The position numbers and the translations under genes were made by a program. A DNA stretch of 64,000 nt from Acetobacter oryzifermentans (GTDB lineage Bacteria > Pseudomonadota > Alphaproteobacteria > Acetobacterales > Acetobacteraceae), in assembly GCF_001628715.1 (NCBI RefSeq), contig NZ_CP011122.1, forward strand, positions 52,246 to 116,245, written 5' to 3'. Shown here piece by piece: positions 52,650-61,472 of this stretch; positions within the stretch are counted from its first letter, which is position 1; every line of letters begins with the position of its first letter. A model generated the notes under the pieces. That model was not told where the DNA came from, did no database searches, and worked only from the letters and a program-made list of their open reading frames with translations.

Positions 52650-53879
52650 ATGGACAACAGACTTCCCGTCACCGTGCTGTCCGGCTTTCTGGGCGCGGGC
52701 AAGACGACCCTACTCAATCATGTGCTAAATAACCGCCAAGGCTATAAGGTCGCGGTGATCGTAAATGACATGAGCGAGGTCAATATCGACGCCGATCTGG
52801 TGCGCGATGGTGGCAGCAATCTGTCGCGCACCGATGAGAAGCTGGTCGAAATGACCAATGGCTGCATCTGCTGCACCCTGCGCGATGATCTGTTGCAGGA
52901 AGTTCGGCGGCTCGCAGAGGAACGGAAATTCGATTATCTGCTCATTGAATCCACAGGCATCGCAGAGCCGCTGCCAGTCGCCGCGACGTTCGAGTTCCGT
53001 GACGAGAATGACGTCAGCCTGAGCGATATCGCACGGTTGGATACGATGGTGACGGTCGTGGACGCGGTCAATCTCCTGCGCGACTATTCCTCCAGCGATT
53101 TTCTGAAGGATCGGGGCGAAACAGCCGGGGAAGACGACGAGCGTGCTCTGGTCGATCTGCTTGTCCAGCAAATCGAGTTTGCCGATGTCGTGGTCATCAA
53201 CAAGGTTTCCACCGCCACGCCAGATCAGGTGGACGCGGCGCGGAAGATCATTCGCGCGCTGAATGCGGACGCCGACATCATCGAGACCGATATGGGACGG
53301 GTTCCTGTTGAACGGATCCTGAATACCGGTCGCTTCGATTACGACAAGGCGCACCAGCATCCGTTGTGGTTCAAGGAACTTTATGGGTTTGCCAATCATG
53401 TTCCCGAAACGGACGAATATGGCATCCATAATTTTGTCTACCGGGCGCGGCGTCCGTTCGAGCCCGCAAAATTCCAGGCTTTTCTTGACCGGAACTGGCC
53501 GGGTGTCGTGCGTGCCAAAGGTCATTTCTGGTTGGCCACGCGCCCGGACTGGGTAGGAGAAATGAGTCAGGCCGGAGCCCTTGTGCGGAGCGAAGCAATG
53601 GGGTTGTGGTGGGCCGCGATACCGAAAAACCAGTGGCCAGACAGCGATCAATGGCGGGATTTTGTTCTGGGAAACTGGGATTCCGTCTATGGCGACCGGC
53701 GGCAGGAAATCGTCTTCATCGGCACGGCGGAGATGGATGAAGCAGGACTGCGCCGGGATCTTGACGCTTGTCTTGTGCCGGATCTTGGAGATACCCCTTT
53801 TGAGCCGTTACGCTACGCACGACTGCCCGATCCTTTTCCGGTCTGGCGTCGCCAGTCGGAAAATCTTGAGCACGCTTGA
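52650..53879 (+). CDS. COG0523/CobW-family metal-insertion GTPase (ZNG1/ZigA-like)
   Basis: A 409-residue G3E GTPase: Walker [16 protein letters not shown], the metal motif GCICC in [27 protein letters not shown], and VVINKVS for guanine recognition, then the C-terminal CobW_C domain ([31 protein letters not shown]). These GTPases deliver zinc to client enzymes during zinc starvation; the FolE and HisI encoded just before are plausible clients. AGAGGAG lies before the ATG at 52650; the open frame upstream overlaps hisI and is not used. Confidence 0.95.
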   Translation: MDNRLPVTVLSGFLGAGKTTLLNHVLNNRQGYKVAVIVNDMSEVNIDADLVRDGGSNLSRTDEKLVEMTNGCICCTLRDDLLQEVRRLAEERKFDYLLIESTGIAEPLPVAATFEFRDENDVSLSDIARLDTMVTVVDAVNLLRDYSSSDFLKDRGETAGEDDERALVDLLVQQIEFADVVVINKVSTATPDQVDAARKIIRALNADADIIETDMGRVPVERILNTGRFDYDKAHQHPLWFKELYGFANHVPETDEYGIHNFVYRARRPFEPAKFQAFLDRNWPGVVRAKGHFWLATRPDWVGEMSQAGALVRSEAMGLWWAAIPKNQWPDSDQWRDFVLGNWDSVYGDRRQEIVFIGTAEMDEAGLRRDLDACLVPDLGDTPFEPLRYARLPDPFPVWRRQSENLEHA

Positions 53880-53954
53880 AGGGGTGATTGCGATGCATCT
53901 ACGTAAAGTGACTTTCTTATGAAAATACGAGCTGTTATCGCGTGAGAACCCAAT

Positions 53955-54434
53955 ATGGCTTGGAGATTGATCTGGTTGATTTCCAAGGCTCGAAATCTGC
54001 GAGCGACCGATCTTGTTAAACCGACCGATCATACTGATCCGATCCAGAAGGTGATCATCGAGATGATGGGCGGCGGAGTGGATTATTCCTTCGAAGCGAT
54101 CGGTCGCGTTGATGTCATGCGCGCTGCCCTTAAGCGCGGCCATAAAGGCTGGGGGAAATGCACGGTCATCGGTGTTGCCGGGGTACGGCCTTGGAGGGTA
54201 AAAGGGTGTTCGCCGTTACCCGGCATGGTCGATGAATGGCTGGCGGGAAAATTCAGCGTCGATCCCTATATCGCCCACAACATGACGCATGACTGGATCA
54301 ATACGGCATTTAATCTTCTACATCGGGGGAGGTCATTCGTTCTGTCATGTACTATCAACCGAGGGAAACACTCTCCAACGACCTGCCTGGCGAAATTCTG
54401 GCCGATCTTTAGGAGACAGACCATGGCTAACTGA
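53955..54434 (+). pseudogene. class III alcohol dehydrogenase (glutathione-dependent) remnant
   Basis: The C-terminal coenzyme domain is recognisable: KARNLRATDLVKPTD, GGGVDYSFEAIGRVDVMRAAL, KGWGKCTVIGVAG, then LPGMVDEWLAGKFSVDPYIAHNM and the final LLHRG, after which the frame shifts. The catalytic domain is missing and there is an internal deletion after VAGV. Confidence 0.75.
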
Positions 54435-55163
54435 GTGGATTAATCCTCAATATAGCAACCTGACCACTAATACGGCCATCGCGGAGCTAAAACTCATGCA
54501 AGGAACTGATCCTGCGATAACCATTGTGGCTGAAAACCGCGACTGTACCGCCATTTCTGGTTTTGACCAGCATGTTTGATTTGTGAATTTTCGGAAACCA
54601 TCTTGCAAGAATCCGGGGGGTGGAATTTGTTATTTCACGACTCCCTTTCGGTATCCGTCCAGTCTCAGTTTTCTGGGCATAAGTGTTTGTTTTTGTACAA
54701 ATAGTGGTGCTGTTTGTTGTGGAATCAGTCTCAAACATTTATGCCCTTGTGGTTGGTCGCATCTTGATTGTGCATCCTGTCGCATGACGAGCACATAGTG
54801 GGTGCGCCAACCAAAGGTCTCGTGTGCATCGGTTTTTCCTATTGAAAGGAAAAGATCGTGCAGTGAGGAATATGTAAGAGGCGATGGATAGGGCAGCTAA
54901 TGCGGCCTGGTTCGTCAGTATGACTGAGAGGAAGAATGAGCCATGACATAGTTTCCCCCAAAAACGACTGAGGCCCCGCTTTCGCGAGGCCTGCAGACAC
55001 AAAAAACATTCCCTAGGGGATGTCGGATGAAAATAGTTTGGCGACAATTTTTCTCCGACATTTGCCGTAAAATTGCAAGTCTTTTCTTGCCATAGGGGAC
55101 GTTTGTCCTGCGGGTCAGGAGCGCGACGGGGGTTTTGAACCCATTCGTCGGACAAAAAGAATA
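54435..55163. promoter_or_regulatory. repC leader: gene-free region with inverted repeats
   Basis: No gene seen. ATGTCGGA (55020-55027) and TCCGACAT (55054-55061) form an 8-bp inverted repeat, and GTCGGACA recurs near 55147. AGGCCCCGC..GCGAGGCCT makes another hairpin near 54973-54994. Partial copies of the shared GTCGCAT motif lie at 54755-54766 and 54779-54789. An antisense RNA or initiator binding site controlling repC is likely, as in repABC-type replicons. Confidence 0.5.
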
Positions 55164-56483
55164 ATGATAACAGAAGATTATGCCCGTTCTGCGGGTATCA
55201 GGAAAATCACGCCTGCCATGGTTGCGGCGCGCGCAACAGCTGAGGCCCTACCGCTGCAGGCTGTGGAAATGAGCGACCTTTATCGCTATTTGCGTCAAGG
55301 ACGGTCGATTCTCGGCCTGACATGCCAGCAGACAGAACTGCTCTGTTATCTGATCGCATTTACCCAACCTGCCGACTGGTCAGGTGAGGACGATGTTCTG
55401 CCCGTCTCGACGGCTTCCAATCTGGATATCCAGCAACGCTTTGACCTCGGCCGCACCCGCGTCAAAACTCTGTTGCGCGAACTTGCCGAAGCTGGGTGGC
55501 TTCTCTACCGGGATAGTCCCAACGGACAGCGATACAGGCGATCAGGCCCGTTTGCTCCAAGGGGACAGCAGGCTTACGGGTTTGATCTTTCTCCGCTCGC
55601 CCGCCGATTTGAGGATTTGGAACGCGCAGCACAAACGGCACTGTGGCGGCAACAGGAAGGTCGCCGTCTGCATCGCGAAGTCACGATGATTGCCAGGACT
55701 ATCTATGCCCTTTTCCAGACGGCTGATGAGGCAGGGCTCACGGTAAAAGACAGACAACAGATACTCGCTCGCACCTCTGCGTTGGTCGGTCAGCGTGGGA
55801 CAGATCGCGATCCTCAGTGGCTTGACCCCATATGTCAGGAGCTACGCCAACTTCACGATCAGCTGGAGAGGGACATTTCGTATCTTCAAGAGCTAGAACA
55901 TCAACCTGATGAGATCAAAGCTTCGTCTCTTTTATCTGTGGAAAGTGACCCCATGGGGTCACCTGAGCGACCCCAATATACTAATACAAACCCATCCATA
56001 TTAGCTAAAGCTACTGTAAAAGCAGACGGCTCCGCCGAAAATTGCATTGAAGCTACGCGTAGTCGGCCGTCCTCGTCTTCCCGTGTTGCAGAACACCAGA
56101 CACCACCCCCTTCTGCGGCAGATCCATTGAGGGGATTCCGGGCCAAGCCGACATTCGTGCTGCATATTGCCCCGATTTTCCGTCAGTATTGCACTTCCGA
56201 TAGGCCGGCCGAGACGCAGATCATCCAGGCAGCGCTCTACGCGTGCGAACAGCTGGGAATTTCCAGACATGCTTGGGCACAGGGGCAAGCTGTTTTTGGG
56301 GACTATCCGAATGCAGTGGTGATCGCAGCAATTGCCGCACGGACAGATGCTGGAGAAGTCCGTTCACCGGGAGGACTGCTCCGTGCCATGATTTCGCGCT
56401 ACCTGTCGGGTCAACTCGCACTGGATCGTACACTCTACGGGCTGGCGGAGAAGCTGAAAAACGGTCCGACTGTCGTGCAGTAA
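55164..56483 (+). CDS. repC: RepC-family plasmid replication initiator
   Basis: A 439-residue protein of the RepC type found in alphaproteobacteria. The N-terminal domain has SDLYRYLRQGRSILGLTCQQTELLCYLIAF, then LDIQQRFDLGRTRVKTLLRELAEAGWL (winged helix) and SPNGQRYRRSG. The C-terminal domain ends with VIAAIAARTDAGEVRSPGGLLRAMISRYLSGQL. Between them is a Ser/Pro-rich linker. Initiators of this family bind an origin within their own gene. No repA or repB neighbours are present, so either partition is elsewhere or this is a RepC-only replicon. Confidence 0.9.
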   Translation: MITEDYARSAGIRKITPAMVAARATAEALPLQAVEMSDLYRYLRQGRSILGLTCQQTELLCYLIAFTQPADWSGEDDVLPVSTASNLDIQQRFDLGRTRVKTLLRELAEAGWLLYRDSPNGQRYRRSGPFAPRGQQAYGFDLSPLARRFEDLERAAQTALWRQQEGRRLHREVTMIARTIYALFQTADEAGLTVKDRQQILARTSALVGQRGTDRDPQWLDPICQELRQLHDQLERDISYLQELEHQPDEIKASSLLSVESDPMGSPERPQYTNTNPSILAKATVKADGSAENCIEATRSRPSSSSRVAEHQTPPPSAADPLRGFRAKPTFVLHIAPIFRQYCTSDRPAETQIIQAALYACEQLGISRHAWAQGQAVFGDYPNAVVIAAIAARTDAGEVRSPGGLLRAMISRYLSGQLALDRTLYGLAEKLKNGPTVVQ

Positions 56484-56527
56484 GCGTCAACCAGGTGGTT
56501 TCAAGTTCAAGCAAAAAATGTGTTTTT

Positions 56528-56539
56528 GGTCGCATCATG
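56528..56539 (+). promoter_or_regulatory. shared backbone motif, copy 6
   Basis: GGTCGCATCATG, identical to copy 1, about 35 bases before the ATG of the gene upstream of fic. Confidence 0.55.
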
Positions 56540-56573
56540 CTCTGGCTGAGTCGTGATCGTAGGAGATCATACG

Positions 56574-56930
56574 ATGCAGACGATAAGGGATATGTTTCCC
56601 CCTTCGCTCGGCACAACCGGGAGGACCGAGGGCACCATGCTTGAACCAACACGCTTTCCACGTGTCGAGCGTTACCGAGAGGAATTAGCAAATCTGACGT
56701 TTGAGCCAGTTTCTGCGGATATGACGTCTTTCTATAAGGTCCTGATCCGGGACGCGATGTGCGTCATGAGCGAACTTGATAGGCCAGATCGCAGTCAGAT
56801 AGCCGAAATAAGCTCTCTTACAACCCTACTTATTGAGGCATGCGTACCGGTGGAAATTTTCATGGATTTTCTTCAACGCCTTCATGAGGAACTGGATGAA
56901 CCAATCCGCCCTACGGAAGGAGATGAATGA
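56574..56930 (+). CDS. hypothetical protein, 118 aa, partner of the Fic-like protein
   Basis: A mostly helical protein (VERYREELANLTFEPVSADMTSFYKVLIRDAMCVMSEL) whose stop overlaps the Fic-like gene start (ATGATG). Small genes directly before Fic toxins often encode the inhibitor, but I do not see the (S/T)xxxE(G/N) inhibitory motif. GTAGGAG lies before the ATG at 56574. Confidence 0.6.
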   Translation: MQTIRDMFPPSLGTTGRTEGTMLEPTRFPRVERYREELANLTFEPVSADMTSFYKVLIRDAMCVMSELDRPDRSQIAEISSLTTLLIEACVPVEIFMDFLQRLHEELDEPIRPTEGDE

Positions 56931-57973
56931 TGCCCGTCACCGACCCTTATCTCTATCCTGGCACGGAAGTTCTCGTGAACAAGAAGGGCTATCAGAATGC
57001 TGAACGCCTTCGCATTTTTGAAACAACCCGGTATCTCAGCCGTGCGATAACCATGCCCACGGATACCAACGCGACGTCCGCCCTTAAGGATTTGCATCAC
57101 CATCTCTTTCAGGATGTCTACGACTGGGCCGGTCAATACCGGACGTGCGATCTCGCTGTTGATGGTCGGAAAGGTCTTCATCCAGACCGGATTTCCCAGT
57201 CAGTTCAAGGCGTATTCCAAAACCTGAAAGCCAATAATGGTTTGCGGGATCTCTCTTCCGACCGTTTTGCGCGGGGAGCTGCCACCCATATTGCCGCTTT
57301 GGATAAAATCCTGCCTTTTCGGCAAGGAAACCAGCAGGTCACCCTGCTTCATCTCTCACACCTTGCTCGGAACGCCGGCCATAATTTTGACCTCAGCCAA
57401 CTCGATCACGATCAATGGAACAGAGCCTGCGGCAAAGCGGCAGTCAATGACGAGCGTCTTATGATGCATGCCATCGCAACGTTATTTAAGTCTGGCCGAA
57501 CAATGACGCCCGACCAGGCACGTCGTGAAGCTCTGTCGCTCCGTGATCCAGCACGCCAGGAACTGCAATCCGGGATTGATGCGGCCACCAGAACACTGAA
57601 CGCAGGCCAGGCAGATAGTGCCACGTTGAAAGAACTCAGGGGCTTACGGGGAGAACTGAAAGCTTTGGCAAGCGACACGCAGGTTGGCGCCGTTCTGCGT
57701 CATATCGATCAAGCCCAAAAGGCGGGCATTGAAAAGCTGACCGTTCTCCCCGGCCGCGACGGTTCTGCACGTGACGCCATTTATGCCATCGGGCGGGCTG
57801 CCGTGCGTAGTCTTGACTTGCAGGACGATCAACGAGCAGTGCAAGGTATGAGTGCCGAACAGACACGATCCCCAGCATCGTGGTTCAATCGGGCCAGCCA
57901 GAAACTTTCTGGGCCGGAAGAAACACCCCCTCAGCCAAATAGCCCAAAATCACGTGGCCCGCAGTTTGGCTAG
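56927..57973 (+). CDS. Fic-domain-like protein with degenerate active site
   Basis: A 348-residue protein with a Fic-like N-terminal domain: LYPGTEVLVNKKG, then LKDLHHHLFQDVYDWAGQYRT and DLSSDRFARGAATHIAALDKI. The catalytic signature HPFxxGNGR appears as LPFRQGNQQ, so the His is Leu and the last residues are QQ. Transfer of AMP or phosphate is therefore unlikely unless the site has been redesigned. A helical C-terminal region follows, rich in Ala/Arg (RREALSLRDPARQELQSG). It is coupled to the small gene before it, and its C-terminus is duplicated at 26.4 kb. Confidence 0.85.
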   Translation: MMPVTDPYLYPGTEVLVNKKGYQNAERLRIFETTRYLSRAITMPTDTNATSALKDLHHHLFQDVYDWAGQYRTCDLAVDGRKGLHPDRISQSVQGVFQNLKANNGLRDLSSDRFARGAATHIAALDKILPFRQGNQQVTLLHLSHLARNAGHNFDLSQLDHDQWNRACGKAAVNDERLMMHAIATLFKSGRTMTPDQARREALSLRDPARQELQSGIDAATRTLNAGQADSATLKELRGLRGELKALASDTQVGAVLRHIDQAQKAGIEKLTVLPGRDGSARDAIYAIGRAAVRSLDLQDDQRAVQGMSAEQTRSPASWFNRASQKLSGPEETPPQPNSPKSRGPQFG

Positions 57974-57985
57974 TTCCTGCTGAAC

Positions 57986-58400
57986 TTAATCAGGCCGATG
58001 GCGTCTGATGAGACGTTCTGCGTGATCTATCGCACGCTCCTGTTCCTCATAATTGATGGGAGCAAACGTGGGCGCCGGCTCTACCGGCCGGATGTCCACG
58101 TTCTCATCTGGAGGACAGGTTTCCTGACTTTCTTTTTTCCCCGGTCGCCCACGTTTCCTGCCAGGTTGAGGCCTTTTGGGAGGACGGACGATCTCGCGGA
58201 GAGGTTCCAGATCTTTCAGGGCGAACAGACGTCGCGCCGCGCGATGCGTGACTTCAACAATCAGCCCCTCTTCCAGAAAACGTTCCAGATAGATGTAGGC
58301 AGCTTTGAGCGACAGGCCGAGCTCGGCTGAGAGGCGTGTTGCCGAGACCACTGAATAGGGCTGCGAGCAGATCTATCACCTTGTCAGCGCACGAGGTGCG
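57986..58400 (-). pseudogene. DUF1612/HTH protein C-terminal fragment (copy B)
   Basis: The frame 57986-58351 has the helix-turn-helix half (VSATRLSAELGLSLKAAYIYLERFLEEG) and a Pro/Lys-rich tail with KRGRPGKK. It has the same GGG insertion as copy A. At about 58400 the homology ends and a foreign STN-domain gene begins. Confidence 0.85.
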
Positions 58401-58791
58401 ACGTTGGCTGCGCTTTGGAGCCGTCTGTCTGGGCGGGTTTGCGCGCGTCCTGATCGGATGACGTGCCAGTTGGCGTGACGGACTCAAGCCGAAAGCCTTC
58501 GGATGTGCGGACAGCCCTCAGAGACGTTCCCTCGAGAAGGGCTGCGAGAGCATCGGCGGGACGGTAACGGCCATGGATCCAGTGAGCAGACTGGGTGCGC
58601 TCCTGATCTGGCAGAACATGCACGAAACAGCCGGAATTGTGGGCAAAGTCCTGAAGAGCCTCGTCCAGACGGCGGGTCTCAGCATCATAACGGCCCGGAA
58701 TGTCCATGCAGACGGCGTATGCCTGTTCAGATGAGAGCAGCGACAGCAGGAGAAGACCTGGAACGGAAAGGGGGACGAGTGAACGCATCAT
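58384..58791 (-). pseudogene. STN-domain exported protein, truncated by the repeat junction
   Basis: From the ATG at 58791 there is a signal peptide (LVPLSVPGLLLLSLLSSEQAYA) and then one STN domain (IPGRYDAETRRLDEALQDFAHNSGCFVHVLP, then GRYRPADALAALLEGTSLRAVRTSEGFRLE), as at the N-terminus of TonB receptors or secretins. The protein stops soon after, in sequence from the DUF1612 copy. Likely a receptor that lost its barrel. Confidence 0.7.
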
Positions 58792-58880
58792 GCCAGCATA
58801 CTGAAGGACAGGCCATGAAAACGCAACGGTGATCCCGCCATAGGCCGGTGTCGCGCCGCAATGGTACGCCCTTGAGTGCT

Positions 58881-58966
58881 CGGTTGCAAAGTTTGGTTTC
58901 ATATCTGAAACTGCTATTGGTTTTGAGGCGGATCCTCAGATCGCTCAAAACTTTGCAACAGAGCCG
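58881..58966. mobile_element. 86-bp miniature element with IS6-like ends
   Basis: The left arm is CGGTTGCAAAGTTTGG; the complement of the right arm is GGCTCTGTTGCAAAGTTTTG, close to IS6/IS26-type ends. No gene lies inside. It forms the last codons and stop of the DUF1612 copy C. Confidence 0.6.
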
Positions 58967-60044
58967 GCCGATGGCGGCTGATGAGACGTTCTGCGTGATC
59001 TATCGCACGCTCCAGTTCCTCATAATTAATGGGAGCAAACGTGGGCGCCGGCTCTACCGGCCGGATGTCCACGTTCTCATCTGGAGGACAGGTTTCCTGA
59101 CTTTCTTTTTTTCTCGGTCGCCCACGTTTTCTGCCTGGTTGGGATCTTTTGGGAGGACGAACGATCTCGCGGAGAGGTTCCATATCTTTTAGTGCGAACA
59201 GACGTCGCGCCGCGCGATGCGTGACTTCAACAATCAGCCCTTCTTCTAGAAAACGTTCCAGATAGATGTAGGCAGCTTTGAGCGACAGGCCGAGCTCGGC
59301 TGAGAGGCGTGTTGCCGAGACCACTGGATAGGCTGTGAGCAGATCTATCACCTTGTCAGCGCGCGAGGTGCGACGTTGGCCACCCGATTTTGATCTGGCC
59401 TGACGCCAGCTTTGTTCCAGAGTCCGTGTGCGGTCCTCAACGGCCGCGATCTCTTCATTCAGACAGTTCAGGAAAAAAGGGAGCCATTCTGAAGGGCTCC
59501 AAGGTGCTTCCGGTACGAAGGATCTGGCTCCAACAAGGGGAAGCGGAAAATGAAGAACATTGGTCAGGCGCCAGTGGCGGATCAAAGCGGCGCGCATCGG
59601 GGCACGAGCATGTCCTGCTTCTATCCAGGCATGAAAGGCGTGGGCAGAGCCAAGAAGAGGGCCTGATCTGACACGATACTTGCTGAGCCAACCTGAAGCC
59701 TCTTCTATGGCGTTGCGTTGCGTATCTGTTGGCCTAACCAACCACTGATATTGCTCAAATGCAGCGTGGAGAGCGTCCACAGACGTTCCGCGTTCATAAA
59801 TATCACATCCGAGTGGTACTGATCTCAAACCTTCCAGTTCTGCCGCTAACCGCCACGGATCTATGAGATGGCCATCAACTGCTGCACAGGCTCTTGCAGC
59901 TTCCAGCCGCTCCCGAAACAGGATTGCAGGGAGGAGAGGATGATGATGCAGGCGCTGATCAAGTCTGCCGAAAGCCAGTGCCGTCTGGGTGAGGCTTTCG
60001 TATAACTTTCCGTCAGAAGATTGAACTGAGGCTGTCCGGAACAT
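58914..60044 (-). CDS. DUF1612/HTH protein, intact frame (copy C)
   Basis: A 376-residue protein. The DUF1612 part has TALAFGRLDQRLHHHPL, then RLEAARACAAVDGHLIDPWRLAAELEG and LTNVLHFPLPLVGARSFVPEAPW; the C-terminal part is a winged or helix-turn-helix domain (AYPVVSATRLSAELGLSLKAAYIYLERFLEEGLIVEV), then a basic KRGRPRKK tail. It is plasmid-borne and probably DNA-binding. The last about 18 residues come from the inserted IS6-like miniature element. Copies A and B carry an extra G that breaks the frame. The start lies three bases from the relE remnant stop. Confidence 0.85.
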   Translation of the reverse strand: MFRTASVQSSDGKLYESLTQTALAFGRLDQRLHHHPLLPAILFRERLEAARACAAVDGHLIDPWRLAAELEGLRSVPLGCDIYERGTSVDALHAAFEQYQWLVRPTDTQRNAIEEASGWLSKYRVRSGPLLGSAHAFHAWIEAGHARAPMRAALIRHWRLTNVLHFPLPLVGARSFVPEAPWSPSEWLPFFLNCLNEEIAAVEDRTRTLEQSWRQARSKSGGQRRTSRADKVIDLLTAYPVVSATRLSAELGLSLKAAYIYLERFLEEGLIVEVTHRAARRLFALKDMEPLREIVRPPKRSQPGRKRGRPRKKESQETCPPDENVDIRPVEPAPTFAPINYEELERAIDHAERLISRHRPALLQSFERSEDPPQNQ

Positions 60045-60046
60045 GC

Positions 60047-60185
60047 TCAGACGCGGCGGGTTGCATCGTCGTAAACCTCATTGGCATCCCTGCGTCCAAT
60101 CGCAACAACCAGCACTATGAGTTTCCCGTCATGAACCTGATACACCAGCCGGTATCCGGAAGCTCGACGTTTGATTTTATAGCAG
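60047..60185 (-). pseudogene. RelE toxin, N-terminal half deleted (copy C)
   Basis: The remnant is the same as in copy A: only the C-terminal half (KRRASGYRLVYQVHDG, then VLVVAIGRRDANEVYDD) is left after the relB stop. The shared deletion predates the duplication. Confidence 0.78.
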
Positions 60186-60186
60186 C

Positions 60187-60429
60187 TCACAGATCGTCCA
60201 ATGAAACCGGAAGAGACGGTTCAGGCGAGGCAAGACGCTCTCGAACGACGCCAAGGAGCTCCAGACCGTCATCCGATACAACAGTGCGCCGGACAGGGAG
60301 CTTGCCAGTAGCGACGACATATTCAAAGGTCTGGCGGATGAGATCTGAGGGTGTCACGCCGAGTTCTGACAGACGATCGTAGGCCGCTTTCTTCAGACTG
60401 TCATCGATGCGCAGGTTAATTGAAGCCAT
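60187..60429 (-). CDS. relB: RelB/DinJ-type antitoxin (copy C)
   Basis: An 80-residue ribbon-helix-helix antitoxin, identical to copy A except LLGVV in place of LLAVV. The start is ATG 60429. It has no intact toxin beside it, but its operator and leader are preserved, so it may still repress its own promoter or neutralise RelE toxins elsewhere. Confidence 0.88.
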   Translation of the reverse strand: MASINLRIDDSLKKAAYDRLSELGVTPSDLIRQTFEYVVATGKLPVRRTVVSDDGLELLGVVRERLASPEPSLPVSLDDL

Positions 60430-60462
60430 GATGTGTCCTCCAACAAACACATCATCTGTTTG

Positions 60463-60484
60463 TGCCTTTACGTTTGTAAAGGCA
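60463..60484. promoter_or_regulatory. relB operator palindrome (copy C)
   Basis: TGCCTTTAC and GTAAAGGCA with a 4-base spacer, identical to the site in copy A. Confidence 0.65.
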
Positions 60485-60559
60485 AATGAATAAGGGCTGC
60501 GTTCCTGTCGTTCCCATGGAAAACGACAGGGACCGTCCTGATCAGAGACCATTGTGAGA

Positions 60560-61081
60560 CTATCTCTGATAATTATACAGCCTATAGCCCACATGTAGCG
60601 CCAAAATCCCGAAAACTGCGTAAATAGGGGATTTCATGAAGGCATCAGACGCCCACCAGCTCAGATCGCCCCATAGTGGGTCATGCAGAAATTTTGAATC
60701 CAGACTGGTGATCTGTCTGATGACCGGCGGGGGAAGCGTGGTTTGGATCTTCCAGAAAGCAAAGCCTTGCGCAAACACATTCCACAACCATGCGAACGAA
60801 ATGCTTCCAAAAAAGGGAGCATAAATGCGGTCAGTACAGACCAGCCTCAACCGATCGAGGATTGGTGTGTCACCGTCCAAATCGACCATAAACAGCATCA
60901 TGCTGATGCTCATGACACACATTACAACCAGAAGCGGCCATTCCCACACCAAAGACCATTCCAGATCGCTGGTAAATACACACCATGCTGCAATCAGACC
61001 ACTGATGACGGCAGGAATATTCCATACGAGAAGTCTTTTTTCGCTCCATGACAAGTCATAAGGCATCCTAAACCTCATCAA
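60560..61081 (-). CDS. four-helix membrane protein, 173 aa
   Basis: The protein has about four hydrophobic segments (LLVWNIPAVISGLIAAWCVF, WEWPLLVVMCVMSISMMLFMV, SISFAWLWNVFAQGFAFW, and SPIYAVFGILALHVGYRLY). It is encoded ten bases after the TumA-like gene on the same strand and may be co-transcribed. I do not recognise a family. Confidence 0.65.
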   Translation of the reverse strand: MMRFRMPYDLSWSEKRLLVWNIPAVISGLIAAWCVFTSDLEWSLVWEWPLLVVMCVMSISMMLFMVDLDGDTPILDRLRLVCTDRIYAPFFGSISFAWLWNVFAQGFAFWKIQTTLPPPVIRQITSLDSKFLHDPLWGDLSWWASDAFMKSPIYAVFGILALHVGYRLYNYQR

Positions 61082-61091
61082 TCCTGATAAT

Positions 61092-61472
61092 TTAAGCTAC
61101 GGCTTTCAATTCATAGTCCACATGGAACCCATCGTAAGGGAATACGACTTTATCTCCGATCTTTTCAAGCAGACCTGCTGCCAACAAGACTTGAATATCA
61201 CCATGAGTAGCTTTCACGTCCCGTCCAATGAGCTTACTCAGACCTCTTATCGACATGGGCTTTCGGCCTGACATCACCTGCAACAACTCCTGACGACGTG
61301 GTGTCAGTGTTCTCCACATGAGATCAAGCGTTATGAATGTATGACGGGGCTCCTGTTTTTTACCTTCAAACGCTGCAGCCAGTCGTTTGCCCACTTCATC
61401 CAAACCATCGAAACCAATCAGAAGAATTTCTTTCTTCTTCTGGCTACGCAGAACGTCTTTCATTTCAACCAT
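61092..61472 (-). CDS. HTH antitoxin-like regulator (TumA/HVO_A0114-like)
   Basis: A 126-residue protein with a C-terminal winged helix (LTPRRQELLQVMSGRKPMSIRGLSKLIGRDVKATHGDIQVLLAAGLLE), like the HVO_A0114 family that accompanies TumE/DUF6516 toxins, often on Tn3-type transposons. It overlaps the toxin gene by 13 bases. It is the likely antitoxin and autorepressor. Confidence 0.8.
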   Translation of the reverse strand: MVEMKDVLRSQKKKEILLIGFDGLDEVGKRLAAAFEGKKQEPRHTFITLDLMWRTLTPRRQELLQVMSGRKPMSIRGLSKLIGRDVKATHGDIQVLLAAGLLEKIGDKVVFPYDGFHVDYELKAVA

